Of a DNA stretch of 64,000 nucleotides, positions 38,201 to 45,891 are shown piece by piece. The notes under the pieces are model-generated. The model had not been told where the DNA came from. It did no database searches and worked only from the letters and a program-made list of their open reading frames with translations. This DNA is from JAWKSY01 sp041402125 (GTDB lineage: Bacteria > Planctomycetota > GCA-002687715 > DRQF01). Where the stretch lies: assembly GCA_041402125.1 (NCBI GenBank), contig JAWKSY010000012.1, forward strand, positions 62,001-126,000. The letters run 5' to 3'. Both the position numbers and the translations under genes were made by a program. Positions within the stretch are counted from its first letter, which is position 1. Each line of letters starts with the position of its first letter.

Positions 38201-38286
38201 GCCGTCGCTCCCGACGGCGAGATCTCGACGGTGGCCTCGTCCTCGACGGGATCGTTCGGGGTGTCCGGGACGTCGGCGGAAGACAT
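35266..38286 (-). CDS. Ser/Thr kinase with transmembrane helix and TPR domain
   Basis: 1006 residues. Of two ATGs, 38286 (MSSADVPDTP) is preferred because it lies 11 bp after the shared upstream motif, a distance like that in copies A and F; ATG 38298 overlaps the motif. The kinase begins at about residue 55 (GRYVLLKELGRGGQGQVF) and has VALKVL, HRDIKPGN and LDFGLA. A hinge insertion rich in Ala, Thr and Asp is present. A membrane helix lies at about 399-420, followed by ~14 TPR units (for example AEAHINLGMVLRLLDRPDDA, ARINLAVLQRDGGQLEEALA). It is likely the first gene of a two-gene operon with the kinase-FGE copy C. Confidence 0.92.
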   Translation of the reverse strand: MSSADVPDTPNDPVEDEATVEISPSGATAGRSVDDAASAVSSIGTTEDGEPRLGRYVLLKELGRGGQGQVFLARDAELGREVALKVLNGGGAISPSARLRFKGEAEKAARLEHPNIARVHEWGEEAGIPFIAMEFVRGETLAAWIRGTVHDDVGTVVAAPDAGASTVVAGGTTDGGDGESAETHGAATAGRSNSQPSSMAVDRRAMVEVARLIESAARGLHEAHERGLVHRDIKPGNLIVTPDRGLVILDFGLARDESSDAPGLTMTGDVVGTPAYLSPEQLSEGKVPVDRRSDVFSLGVTLFECLALKRPFVAPTLQLLFREIVSREAPDLRRINRRIPADLAVIVAHALAKHPDQRYQTAVDLAEDLRRFREHEPIMARPVGPVTRSWRWAQRKPAVASLLLVLVLAIPTIAALTARHLAVLPQVRKQEAAERERIVEGMIERALAARHYDRQIEAEAELEKALALAPSSAEVVGLLALSKLDHGDAASALSVLDGHRDLEDEVEALSFLRARVLRRLGREPERPGLLESPPVPKGHLGWYLNGMVLLGSMKPGEADVAQDAFDCLLTAALMAPSPRASYHYLMASALDECPGRVDPIVVDRTIRVLTENFGDRALALAYAALICTDDERAAVLLRRAVAIEDNYRERYNLGVRLYRLRRFEEAEAEYRRSIAFNPDHAEAHINLGMVLRLLDRPDDAVAALRRAVELDTASVSSRAVLAAQLAQLGLQAESDEVRKRAAEIEPENADDWYSMGYMRSALRDASGALAAFRRARELGHPAVADILGNTGFFLQILGRDEEAAKDYAEALEIEPGNARALSGLAAALFDLGRYEEAAEAARKWVAVEPGSPRPHDRLGACLSSLGRSEEAIASHLRALEVDPDHVYARINLAVLQRDGGQLEEALASCRAALAVAPDFANAHFQLGHTLLALGRLEEAVAAFREAFERDGRPWTRASFVDATIAHARRLAEEGRRDAALEALRGAAAIAGDDEKLTREIEGLTKD

Positions 38287-38297
38287 GCGGGGAAGCA

Positions 38298-38323
38298 TCG
38301 CACGGCCCTCGGAGGGCCGTCAA
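38298..38323 (-). promoter_or_regulatory. Shared kinase upstream motif TTGACG-N14-GTGCGA, overlapping a palindrome
   Basis: Minus strand: TTGACG, 14 bp, GTGCGA. The 14-bp spacer is part of a perfect inverted repeat, ACGGCCCT-CGG-AGGGCCGT (38302-38320). The palindrome is specific to this copy and might be an operator placed inside the shared motif. Confidence 0.45.
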
Positions 38324-38575
38324 GAAGCGTGACTGCGGCACCTGATCAGTGCACGGACGTGTCGAGGCGCTCCACCGAGTGGCACCAGGACTAGGTCGTG
38401 GGCTCGCGGCATGTCGCCGGCGAGCACCATGGAGTCGATCTCATTCGAAACGGGCGGGATGGGTTCGTGCCGTTGACCGGTTCTCTTCCTTTCGGTGACG
38501 CCACCTGCCGCGCCTCTGGGCCCCTCTGCGCGAGCCTCGAAGGAGCACGATCACGGACCTCGGAAGGGAAACCCT

Positions 38576-38595
38576 GACCTGCGGCGAAGCAGGTC
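38576..38595. other. Small hairpin in the 38.3-38.7 kb gap
   Basis: GACCTGC, 6-base loop, GCAGGTC, without a T tract. The interval 38324-38713 has no supported gene; this hairpin, downstream of the parE stop, is its only notable structure and may help terminate parDE transcription. Confidence 0.3.
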
Positions 38596-38713
38596 GGCCG
38601 CGTCGAGACGGCTGCCCTCGGCCGTTGTCGCTGACTCGGCAACTCATCATCGGGATACCTGGCGTGCCCGTCGGGACGGGGGATGATCATGGCGGCCGAG
38701 GCCCTTCCGCCGG

Positions 38714-39013
38714 TCAGTCGTCGTCGAGGTGCAGGTCCGGGTCCATGCTGCCGTGCAAGACGCGCTGGATGACGACCGCATCGTCCCTGACGGTGTAGAA
38801 GGCGAGGTGGTGAGAGATCAGCCGCGACCGATAGCCGGGCCTGATGTCCTCGCGGCACCGTCCTCGCTCGGGCTCGTCCCGGCAGGCCCAGAAACCGCTC
38901 TCGATCAGGTCGAGGTAGCGATCGGCCTGGGTCTCGCTCCAGGTCTTGAAGCTGTAGACCCAGATCTCTCTGAGGTCCCTCTCGGCGCGCTTGCTGACGA
39001 GCAGACGGCGCAT
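38714..39013 (-). CDS. parE: ParE/RelE-family toxin
   Basis: 99 residues with the RelE/ParE fold pattern: SKRAERDLREIWVYS at the start, a central GFWACRDEPERGRCREDIRPG region and a final strand YTVRDDAVVIQRVLHGSMD. ParE toxins inhibit DNA gyrase, while other fold members cleave mRNA; the pattern and the ParD-type partner favour ParE. The start overlaps the stop of the antitoxin by one base (TGATG), which implies translational coupling. Regulation is probably autoregulation by the toxin-antitoxin complex at the inverted repeats near 39296-39316. Confidence 0.88.
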   Translation of the reverse strand: MRRLLVSKRAERDLREIWVYSFKTWSETQADRYLDLIESGFWACRDEPERGRCREDIRPGYRSRLISHHLAFYTVRDDAVVIQRVLHGSMDPDLHLDDD

Positions 39014-39267
39014 CAGGTCGGGGGCAGTCCGGCATCCTTGCGAGCCTGGCGCTTGATCTCAGGGAGATCCAGGGGGCCGGCGACGCCGCTCTGTTCGCCG
39101 TCCTCGAGCGCCTTTCGGACCACCTTCATCCGCGCCTCACGATCCTCGAGAAGGCGCAGGCCCGAGCGAATGACATCGGTGGCGTTCTTGTACCGGCCGG
39201 ACTCGACCTGCTCCGACACGAAGGCGTCGAAATGGTCACCCAGGATGAAGGAGGTGTTCTTGGCCAT
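39013..39267 (-). CDS. parD: ParD-like type II antitoxin
   Basis: 84 residues of ParD/CC2985 type. It has an N-terminal ribbon-helix-helix (TSFILGDHFDAFVSEQVESG, then RYKNATDVIRSGLRLLEDRE) for DNA binding and an acidic C-terminal tail that would wrap the toxin. It is the first gene of a two-gene operon with parE. Overlapping inverted repeats about 30 bp upstream of its ATG fit an autoregulatory operator. Such modules stabilise replicons or islands and can respond to stress; here it lies between two kinase genes. Confidence 0.88.
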   Translation of the reverse strand: MAKNTSFILGDHFDAFVSEQVESGRYKNATDVIRSGLRLLEDREARMKVVRKALEDGEQSGVAGPLDLPEIKRQARKDAGLPPT

Positions 39268-39295
39268 GCGGGGGCTCCACGGGTACCCCGGAAGA

Positions 39296-39316
39296 ATACC
39301 AGATCATGGTATCTGG
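39296..39316. promoter_or_regulatory. Overlapping inverted repeats upstream of parDE, probable operator
   Basis: ATACCA-GATCA-TGGTAT (39296-39312) overlaps CCAGAT-CATGGT-ATCTGG (39299-39316), about 30 bp before the parD ATG. The AT-richer palindrome in a GC-rich background fits a ribbon-helix-helix operator. Confidence 0.6.
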
Positions 39317-39467
39317 ATCCAGGTCGCCCCTGCGGAGTGGCTCCATCGTCGTCGCCGGTTCGGTCGAACGCCGCTCCGCTGGAATCGTATCGGTCCGGAA
39401 CTTCGTCCTCATTCACACTGCCTTCGCGCCCGACTCGGTGCGTGAGTGGCCGTACGAAGGAATGAAG

Positions 39468-42362
39468 TCAGTCGGTCGTGATGCCCCGCGAGGGACGGAA
39501 GCCGAGGTCGTTGATGCGGAAGGTCGGGATGGTGACGGAGCGATGCGCGAGTCGCGCATTGACGGCGGGGAGGACGAAGCTGCCGCCGCGGTAGACGCGA
39601 TAGCGAGAGCCGACGCGGCGCAACCCGTCGCCGGGCTCCGGGTCGACGCCGTAGTTGCAGTGGAAGTCTCGGCAGAACTCCCAGACGTTGCCCGTCGTGT
39701 CGAAGAGCCCGAAGGCATTCGCGGCGAAGGTGCCGACGGGAGCGTGGAGCACGAAGTCGTCCTCGATCGGGTCGCACTGCGCCTGGAAGAACCCGGCCGT
39801 TTCCTGGCCGGCGACGTTGGCGAACCGGACGACTTCGTCCGGATCCGAGGTCCCCGTCCAGCGCGTGGCCGGCTCCGCCCCCGCCCGCGCCGCCCGCTCC
39901 CACTGCGCTTCGGTCGGCAGGAGAAGCCCCAGGCGGTCGAGTCGCAGCGTGATGTCATCCCAGCTCACCTGCTCGACGGGATGGCGCAGGTCGATCCGTT
40001 GCCTCAGCGCCGTCGCATGGAACCAGCCGGGGTTGTAGGTGCTCGGATTCACCCCGTCGAAGCGCGACCACTGCCCCTGGGTCATCTCGTACTTGGAGAT
40101 CAGATACGGCGCGAGGACGACCTCGCGAACCGGGACCTCGTCGGACCTGGCATCTGGTTCGAAGTTCGGCTGCTCGGGGTCGAGCTGTGCCCCCATCAGG
40201 AAGGAGCCGCCGGGGATGAGCACGAAGATCACCCCGCGCGTCTCCGTCATCGCGATCCGCCCGTCCTCGTCTCGCGTGGGAAGGGCGCCGTCGTTCTCCG
40301 ACCAGTCGTGCGTGCGCCAGTCGAGGAACTCCTCCAGGCCGGACGCGGGGTCAGGACCCAGCGGAACCAGCCCGAGCTGTGGCGCGATCGTCAGGCCGCC
40401 GTAGCGGGGATTCGAGGCGATGCGCGCGACCGTTGCCGACCAGAGCGCGGCGCGATCCTCGAGGGTCTCCTTTCCGATCCGCCGCGAGCGTTCGATGCGG
40501 CGCGCGACGCTGGCCGAGACTCCGCCCTCCTCGGCGGTGAAGGCGGTGAGGTCGGCGACGAGCTTCGCCAGGGTGTCGTGCCGGAACTGCAGGTCCACGG
40601 CCTCGCCGAAATCCCAGCTCCGACGGCCCTGGGCGGTCTCGCGCAGACCGGTCAGCTCGGTCTCGAGCCCCGCGATCGACGCCTCGCCGGCCGTCCGGTT
40701 CTGCGCGTCCGCTTCGGCCGCCACCTGCTCGCGGAGCCGGGGGAGATCCGCCTCGAGGCTTGCGATGCGGGCGAGCTCGGCGGCGAAGTCGCGGGACCGT
40801 GCCGCTTCGGGATAGTCCGGGGCCATCGCCCGGAGCCCCTCGAGCGCCTCGCGGTGGCCCACGATCCGGGCGAAGAGCGGGGCGTACTTCTCCTGCCAGG
40901 CTTCGAGGTCCGGCACGAGGTCCGGGTGCTCCGGCCACAGGGCATCAGCGGCCGAGCGGGCGTTCGCGAGGCGGCGCGTGTCGGCCATCCGCTCGTACTC
41001 GGAGAGGGCGGAGGTCTTCTCGGCGAGAGCCGCCTGCTCGCGGCCGAGCGCCTCCGTCTTCTCGCGAAGCGCCTCGTCCTTGGCCGCCGACTCCTCGTTC
41101 GCGCGGCGCAGACTCGTGCGGGCCTGCTCGGCGCTGCGCGTGGCCTCGTCCGCGCTCTGCCGCGCCTGCTCCGCATTCTCCTCGGCGACCTTCGTCGTCT
41201 TCTCGAGGTCGGTGTTCAGTCGCCCGAGCGCCCGGTTGTTGAGGCTCGTGATGATCGTGATCGCCGCGAGCGCCACGAAGACCGTCGCCAGGAGCCCCGC
41301 GGTCGCCGGCTTCCGTTGCGCCCAGCGCCAGGCGCGCGTGACCGGGCCGACCGGTCGGGCGACGATCGGCTCGTGTTCGCGGAATCGTCGCAGGTCCTCG
41401 GCCATCTCGAGCGCCGAGGGGTAGCGCTGGTCGGGGTGCTTCTCGAGGGCGTGGTGGACGATCACCGCGAGGTCGATCGGCACCTTCGGGTTGAGCTTCC
41501 GGAGATCCGGCGCCTCCCTGGCGATGATCTCCTGGAAGAGCGCCTCTCGCGAGGCCGCCTCGAAGGGCCGCCGCAGCGCCAGGCACTCGAACAGCGTGAC
41601 GCCGAGCGAGTAGACGTCACTCCTCCGATCGACCGCGACCCGCTTCGCCGCGAGCTGCTCCGGCGACATGTAGGCCGGCGTGCCCATGACGTCGCCGGTC
41701 ATCGTGAGGGTCGGCCCGGCCGAGTCCTCGTCGTGGGCCAATCCGAAGTCGAGGATCACGAGGCCGCGTCCCGGCGCGACGACGAGGTTCCCGGGCTTGA
41801 TGTCCCGGTGGACGAGGCCGCGCTCATGGGCCTCGTGCAGCCCTCGGGCGGCCGACTCGATCAGCTTCGCGATGTCGTGGATGGCGCGGCGGTCGACGGT
41901 GTTGGTCGGCGTCGATCGAAGGCTCGCGTCGTCGGCCGCGGTGACCGCCGACCTGGAGGAATCCCCGCCGCCGGTCGTCGACTCCTCCCCGAAGTCCAGA
42001 TGAAGCTCGGTGACTTCCTCCTCGCGCTCGGCGAGTCGCGTAGACTTCCGGATGTGCTCCGAGAGCGTCTCGCCCCGCACGAGCTCCATCGCGATGTAGG
42101 GGACCCCGTCCTCCTCGCCCGACTCGTAGATGCGCGCGACGTTCTGGTGATCGACCTTCGCCGCCTTCTCCGCCTCGCCCTTGAAGCGCAGGCGATCGGA
42201 GACCGACATCGTCTGACCGAGCGTCAGGACCTTGAGGGCGACCTCCCGGCCGAGCTCGACGTCCCGCGCGAGATAGACCCGACCTTGACCGCCCCGCCCG
42301 AGCTCCTTCTCGAGGACGTAGCGGCCGATCCGGCCTTCCTGCCCTGACTCGCTGGTTCTCAT
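39468..42362 (-). CDS. Transmembrane Ser/Thr kinase with FGE-like sensor domain (copy D)
   Basis: 964 residues from the ATG at 42362 (MRTSESGQEGRIGRYV), with GGAGG 5 bp upstream. Complete kinase (GRGGQG, VALKVL, HRDIKPGN, LDFGLA); the insertion after the hinge contains EVTELHLDFGEES. A membrane helix lies at about 354-372, then a heptad-rich segment, then an FGE-like domain (about 707-964) without the catalytic Cys pair. The variable block is at 39507-39602. Its 5' leader resembles that of copy E, sharing TA(G/A)ACT, CCGAC and CGGTCCT at similar spacing. The kinase stub at 45412 is closest to this gene at its start. It is divergent from the macro-domain gene. Confidence 0.92.
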   Translation of the reverse strand: MRTSESGQEGRIGRYVLEKELGRGGQGRVYLARDVELGREVALKVLTLGQTMSVSDRLRFKGEAEKAAKVDHQNVARIYESGEEDGVPYIAMELVRGETLSEHIRKSTRLAEREEEVTELHLDFGEESTTGGGDSSRSAVTAADDASLRSTPTNTVDRRAIHDIAKLIESAARGLHEAHERGLVHRDIKPGNLVVAPGRGLVILDFGLAHDEDSAGPTLTMTGDVMGTPAYMSPEQLAAKRVAVDRRSDVYSLGVTLFECLALRRPFEAASREALFQEIIAREAPDLRKLNPKVPIDLAVIVHHALEKHPDQRYPSALEMAEDLRRFREHEPIVARPVGPVTRAWRWAQRKPATAGLLATVFVALAAITIITSLNNRALGRLNTDLEKTTKVAEENAEQARQSADEATRSAEQARTSLRRANEESAAKDEALREKTEALGREQAALAEKTSALSEYERMADTRRLANARSAADALWPEHPDLVPDLEAWQEKYAPLFARIVGHREALEGLRAMAPDYPEAARSRDFAAELARIASLEADLPRLREQVAAEADAQNRTAGEASIAGLETELTGLRETAQGRRSWDFGEAVDLQFRHDTLAKLVADLTAFTAEEGGVSASVARRIERSRRIGKETLEDRAALWSATVARIASNPRYGGLTIAPQLGLVPLGPDPASGLEEFLDWRTHDWSENDGALPTRDEDGRIAMTETRGVIFVLIPGGSFLMGAQLDPEQPNFEPDARSDEVPVREVVLAPYLISKYEMTQGQWSRFDGVNPSTYNPGWFHATALRQRIDLRHPVEQVSWDDITLRLDRLGLLLPTEAQWERAARAGAEPATRWTGTSDPDEVVRFANVAGQETAGFFQAQCDPIEDDFVLHAPVGTFAANAFGLFDTTGNVWEFCRDFHCNYGVDPEPGDGLRRVGSRYRVYRGGSFVLPAVNARLAHRSVTIPTFRINDLGFRPSRGITTD
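39507..39602 (-). other. Hypervariable 32-codon block, copy D
   Basis: It encodes YRVYRGGSF at one end and IPTFRIND at the other, followed by LGFRPSRG. The scaffold (RV.RGGSF..P.V.ARLA.R....PT.R) matches copies E and F, while the intervening positions differ. Confidence 0.6.
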
Positions 42363-42541
42363 CACGCCTCCGGAGGACCGATAGGAGTCGGCCCGTCGTC
42401 GGGAAGTCTACCGATCCCCCCGGAATCCGGGGAGGTTCGGTCGCGGGCGAGTGAGGAGAGTAAGATCCGTCCCCTGGTCGGGCCGCCGCCGTCGGCGGCG
42501 CAGCGCCCGAAGGAACTTCCCGACGAATCACGGGACTCACG

Positions 42542-43033
42542 ATGTCACGAATCACCTATCTCGTCGGCGATGCGACGGCCCCCAGCACCCCCGGTCCCCG
42601 GATCATCGCCCACGTCTGCAACGACATCGGCGGGTGGGGCCGCGGCTTCGTGATGGCCGTCTCCCAACGCTGGCCGGCGCCGGAAGCCGGCTTCCGCGAA
42701 TGGTACGCGGGGCGCGAATCCAACGACTTCGCGCTCGGAAACGTCCAGTTCGTCGCCGTCGAGGACGATCTCTGGGTCGCGAACATGATCGCGCAGCAGG
42801 GGATCAAGCGCGCCGCCGACGGCACGCCGCCGATCCGCTACGAGGCGGTCGAGGCCGGCCTCGCGCGCATCGCCGCGTTCGCGGTCGACCACGGAGCGAC
42901 GGTCCACATGCCCCGCATCGGCTGCGGCCTGGCGGGCGGTCGGTGGGAGGAGATCGAGCCTCTCATCGAGCGGACCTGCATTGCGGCCGGCGTGGACGTC
43001 TTCGTCTACGACTTCGCGCCGAGCGGCAACTAG
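42542..43033 (+). CDS. Macro-domain protein (ADP-ribose binding)
   Basis: 163 residues forming one macro domain: ITYLVGDATAP at the start, then RIIAHVCNDIGGWGRGF (the Asn/Asp loop that contacts ADP-ribose), LWVANMIAQQG and IGCGLAGGRWEEI (the phosphate-binding loop). It resembles the Poa1p/ADP-ribose-1''-phosphatase branch. Such proteins remove or bind ADP-ribose and appear in NAD-linked and RNA-processing pathways and in some toxin-antitoxin or defence islands. It is cytoplasmic and divergent from kinase copy D, with ~180 bp between. The 43034-43423 interval downstream shows no gene. Confidence 0.88.
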   Translation: MSRITYLVGDATAPSTPGPRIIAHVCNDIGGWGRGFVMAVSQRWPAPEAGFREWYAGRESNDFALGNVQFVAVEDDLWVANMIAQQGIKRAADGTPPIRYEAVEAGLARIAAFAVDHGATVHMPRIGCGLAGGRWEEIEPLIERTCIAAGVDVFVYDFAPSGN

Positions 43034-43423
43034 TCGTTCGACCTCGCACCGTCGGGGACGCTGGGGGCGGAGCAAGCGAGCGAGGCGCACGAGAGTCGAT
43101 GGGTCGTCCGGAATCTTGCCTTCGGCGGGAGGAACGCATGTAGGCGAGGTCAGAGTCGTCCCGATGGCAGGAGACGATCCAAGGCACTCCGCCTCCCAAG
43201 CGGCTTCATCCGGAGGACGCAGTACGAGTCCAAGTCGAGGGGAGAGAGCCGCTTCCGAGCACTCAGGTGCGCCCGCGCAGAACGCTGGCGAGGCCAAGGA
43301 GGGCACCGGGTGATGGCGAGTGCTTGGTTCGGAGGCACGGTTCGATCGTCGAGCGCCCCGGAACTGTCGCTATCCTACTCGGAAGCCTCGATCTTCCGGG
43401 TTCTTCGTAGTAAACTTCCGACT

Positions 43424-44794
43424 ATGAAGATCGAAGATCTGCTCGAACGCCATGAGGGGAAGACTCTCGAATTCAAGCGTGATGCCTCGTCTCCGAAGCC
43501 GATCGCACGAACCCTCTGTGCCTTCTGCAACACGGCCGGAGGGCATCTCGTCCTGGGCGTCGATGATGGGTCGCGGGCCGTCTTCGGGCTCGATGATCCC
43601 CTGGCGGTCGAGGAGCAGATCGCGAACATCGCCTCGGACTCCGTCCATCCCCAGATCACGCCCGAGATCGAGATCACGACCTGGAGAGACAGAAGCGTGG
43701 TCGTCGTGACGGTCCATCCGGGACCGTCTCGGCCCTACCACCTGCGGAGTCTCGGGCTCGATGCGGGAACCTACGTTCGCGTCGGATCGACGAACCGCCG
43801 CGCCTCCAGCGAGATCATCGCGGAGCTCGGCCGTACGTCACGCAACGTGACATTCGACGAGGAGCCGGCCATCCACTACGAAGCGGATGAGATCGACCTG
43901 GACCTCGTCCGCAAGCACTTCCGAGACGTTCGGACGTTGCGTCAGCGCGACCTCGAGACCCTTCGCCTGATCACGTCCTCCGGAGGGCGGGTCGCGCCGA
44001 CGAAGGGGGGAATCCTGTTGTTCGGTCACCACCGCCGTGAGGAGTTTCCGGATGCACGGCTGCGAATGGCGAGATTCGAGGGTTCGGAGCGCAGTCGGAT
44101 CGTCGATCGCAAGGAAGCCGAGACGGATCTCATTGCTGCCGTCGACGAGGCCGTGTCCTTCGTCGAGCGGCACACCCGGACAGGGATGGAGATCGAAGGA
44201 AGCAGAAGGAGAGACCGCCCCGAGTATCCCCCGGTGGCGATCCGCGAGGCCATCGTGAATGCCGTCGCACACGCCGACTACTCGCAGACCGGGAGTCCGA
44301 TACGCCTCGCGGTCTTCGACGATCGCCTCGAGATCGAGAATCCCGGCCTGCTCCCCTTCGGCTTGACGATCGAGGATGTCATGGATGGCGTCTCGAAGCT
44401 TCGGAACCGCGTCATCGGCCGTGTCTTCCATGAACTCGGCCTCATCGAGCAGTGGGGGAGCGGCGTCCAGAGGATGCTCAGCTCCTGCCGCTCCGCCGGC
44501 CTCGGCGACCCCGAATTCGAGGAGGTCGGTACACACTTCCGCGTGACCTTCCGCGCTGGAAAGACACCGATATCGCATGAGCTCACGGGAACACCGGGCC
44601 GGATCATTCAGACGCTACGGGACTCGGGGCCGCTCTCGACGACGAAGCTCGCAGACGCTCTCGGCCTGACTCCGCGTGCGGTTCGTACCCACCTCGGCCG
44701 ACTCTCGGACGACGGCCTCGTCGTGGAGCTGAGTCAAGGGCCTCACGACCCACACAAGACCTGGGTCGTCTCGGCGAGGCGGCACCGCTCCTGA
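43424..44794 (+). CDS. AlbA_2/Schlafen-type ATP-binding transcriptional regulator
   Basis: 456 residues from the ATG at 43424 (MKIEDLLERHEGKTLEFKRD); the frame upstream shows no family similarity. The N-terminal AlbA_2 domain has the characteristic EGKTLEFKRD and FCNTAGGHLVLGVDDG. A middle HATPase-like region follows (AIREAIVNAVAHADYSQTG, LEIENPGLLPFG), and the C-terminus is a winged helix (TKLADALGLTPRAVRTHLG). This is the architecture of proteins often annotated as putative DNA-binding regulators. Sequence just before the start is AT-richer and may hold its promoter. Family members are frequent in defence and mobile regions; no specific target can be named. Confidence 0.85.
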   Translation: MKIEDLLERHEGKTLEFKRDASSPKPIARTLCAFCNTAGGHLVLGVDDGSRAVFGLDDPLAVEEQIANIASDSVHPQITPEIEITTWRDRSVVVVTVHPGPSRPYHLRSLGLDAGTYVRVGSTNRRASSEIIAELGRTSRNVTFDEEPAIHYEADEIDLDLVRKHFRDVRTLRQRDLETLRLITSSGGRVAPTKGGILLFGHHRREEFPDARLRMARFEGSERSRIVDRKEAETDLIAAVDEAVSFVERHTRTGMEIEGSRRRDRPEYPPVAIREAIVNAVAHADYSQTGSPIRLAVFDDRLEIENPGLLPFGLTIEDVMDGVSKLRNRVIGRVFHELGLIEQWGSGVQRMLSSCRSAGLGDPEFEEVGTHFRVTFRAGKTPISHELTGTPGRIIQTLRDSGPLSTTKLADALGLTPRAVRTHLGRLSDDGLVVELSQGPHDPHKTWVVSARRHRS

Positions 44795-44800
44795 GCCGAA

Positions 44801-45316
44801 TCATGGAGTGTCGCCGGCCGAGAGGACGTCAAACGTCGCCTCGGCTGGACATCCATGATCAAGCACTCCGCAGGGCATGTCAGAGAGTCGCAAGGCCGCC
44901 TCGTCGATCGACTCGCCGCGCTCCAGGAAGATCGCCGCGCAGTGGATGAACTCGTTGAGCGAGCCGATCAGCGAGCGCTGTCGCGTCTTCGCGAACACGA
45001 CGGCGCCAAGAGCCATCAGCTCGGAGTCGATGGCGGCGGCCGGAATACCGACCCCTCGCAAGATCGTGCGAAGATGATCCGGAAACCGGCCCGGGAAGTC
45101 CGACTTCCGCACAGGCATGATGACCGGCAATAGCGTCTGGGCAGAAATGCAGATGACGTATCGTCGTGACCCGACGTTGAGAGTGTTCGCATACCACTCG
45201 CCCAGGCGCCCACCGGGGGCTGGGAATTCGCTTGCGAGCGTCACGCCGAGGCGCTTCGCGAGTCGTGATGTGCAGCAGAAGACGGGCAAGGAGACGCCTC
45301 CGCCAACGGATATCAA
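44801..45316 (-). CDS. DUF6933-like protein
   Basis: 171 residues. The pattern CTSRLAKRLGV, then GRLGEWYANTLNVGSRRYVI and TLLPVIMP resembles the uncharacterised DUF6933 family, whose members often begin a few residues before the Cys-Thr. The function is unknown; no catalytic motif is evident. The first ~12 residues (MISVGGGVSLPV) may not be native, since the upstream flank is disturbed sequence carrying a kinase stub and an IS3 element. The gene is convergent with the AlbA_2 regulator, with only 6 bp between stops. Confidence 0.6.
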   Translation of the reverse strand: MISVGGGVSLPVFCCTSRLAKRLGVTLASEFPAPGGRLGEWYANTLNVGSRRYVICISAQTLLPVIMPVRKSDFPGRFPDHLRTILRGVGIPAAAIDSELMALGAVVFAKTRQRSLIGSLNEFIHCAAIFLERGESIDEAALRLSDMPCGVLDHGCPAEATFDVLSAGDTP

Positions 45317-45411
45317 GCGGCGCCCAGTCTATCGACGGCGTCGGCCGGCTGTGAATGCCCGCGCGGTACGCGAGGGAGCGAAGACGAAAGAGAAGCCACG
45401 GCCAGAGGCCG

Positions 45412-45488
45412 AGTCTGCCCCGCCCGAGCTCCTTCTCGAGGACGTAGCGGCCGATGCGGCCCTCGTGCCCTGACTCGCTGGTCTGCAT
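45412..45488 (-). pseudogene. Truncated start of a kinase-FGE gene
   Basis: From an ATG at 45488 the minus strand reads MQTSESGHEGRIGRYVLEK then ELGRG, nearly identical to the first 25 residues of kinase copy D, including the GGAGG-type ribosome site before the ATG. Similarity stops inside the glycine loop, and unrelated sequence follows. The IS3 element begins 31 bp upstream. This is evidence of a seventh kinase-FGE copy lost by deletion. Confidence 0.75.
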
Positions 45489-45570
45489 CTCGCCTCCGGC
45501 GAGCCGAGATGTGCCGGCCTGAATCGCCCCGGGTTTCCCGGAGACCAGAACTCGTGGGAGAATGGTCGTC

Positions 45571-45891
45571 ATGGGAAACAAGAGCAGGTTTTCATCGGAG
45601 GTCCGCGAGCGGGCCGTCCGGATGGTGATGGAGCACACAGCCGAGTACGGCTCGCAGTGGGAGGCGATCTGCTCGATCGCCTCGAAGATCGGCTGCTCCG
45701 CCGAGACGCTGCGGAAGTGGACGCGAAGGGCCGAGGTCGACGGGGGCAGTCGTGACGGAGTCACGACTGCCGAGCGGCAGCGCCTGAAGGACCTCGAGCG
45801 CGAGAACCGCGAGCTTCGTCGTGCGAACGAGATCCTCCGCAAGGCGTCGGCGTATTTCGCCCAGGCGGAGCTCGACCGCCGACAGAAGTGA
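45571..45891 (+). CDS. IS3-family transposase OrfA
   Basis: 106 residues from ATG 45571 (MGNKSRFSSEVRERAVRMV); an ATG at 45562 is also in frame, but GGGAG is too close to it. It is a helix-turn-helix protein (WEAICSIASKIGCSAETLRK) followed by a C-terminal leucine-zipper-like coil (LKDLERENRELRRANEILRK), which binds the element ends. The stop overlaps the orfB start (TGATG). The usual A-rich -1 slippage site of IS3 elements is not apparent, so coupling may be by reinitiation. Confidence 0.9.
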   Translation: MGNKSRFSSEVRERAVRMVMEHTAEYGSQWEAICSIASKIGCSAETLRKWTRRAEVDGGSRDGVTTAERQRLKDLERENRELRRANEILRKASAYFAQAELDRRQK

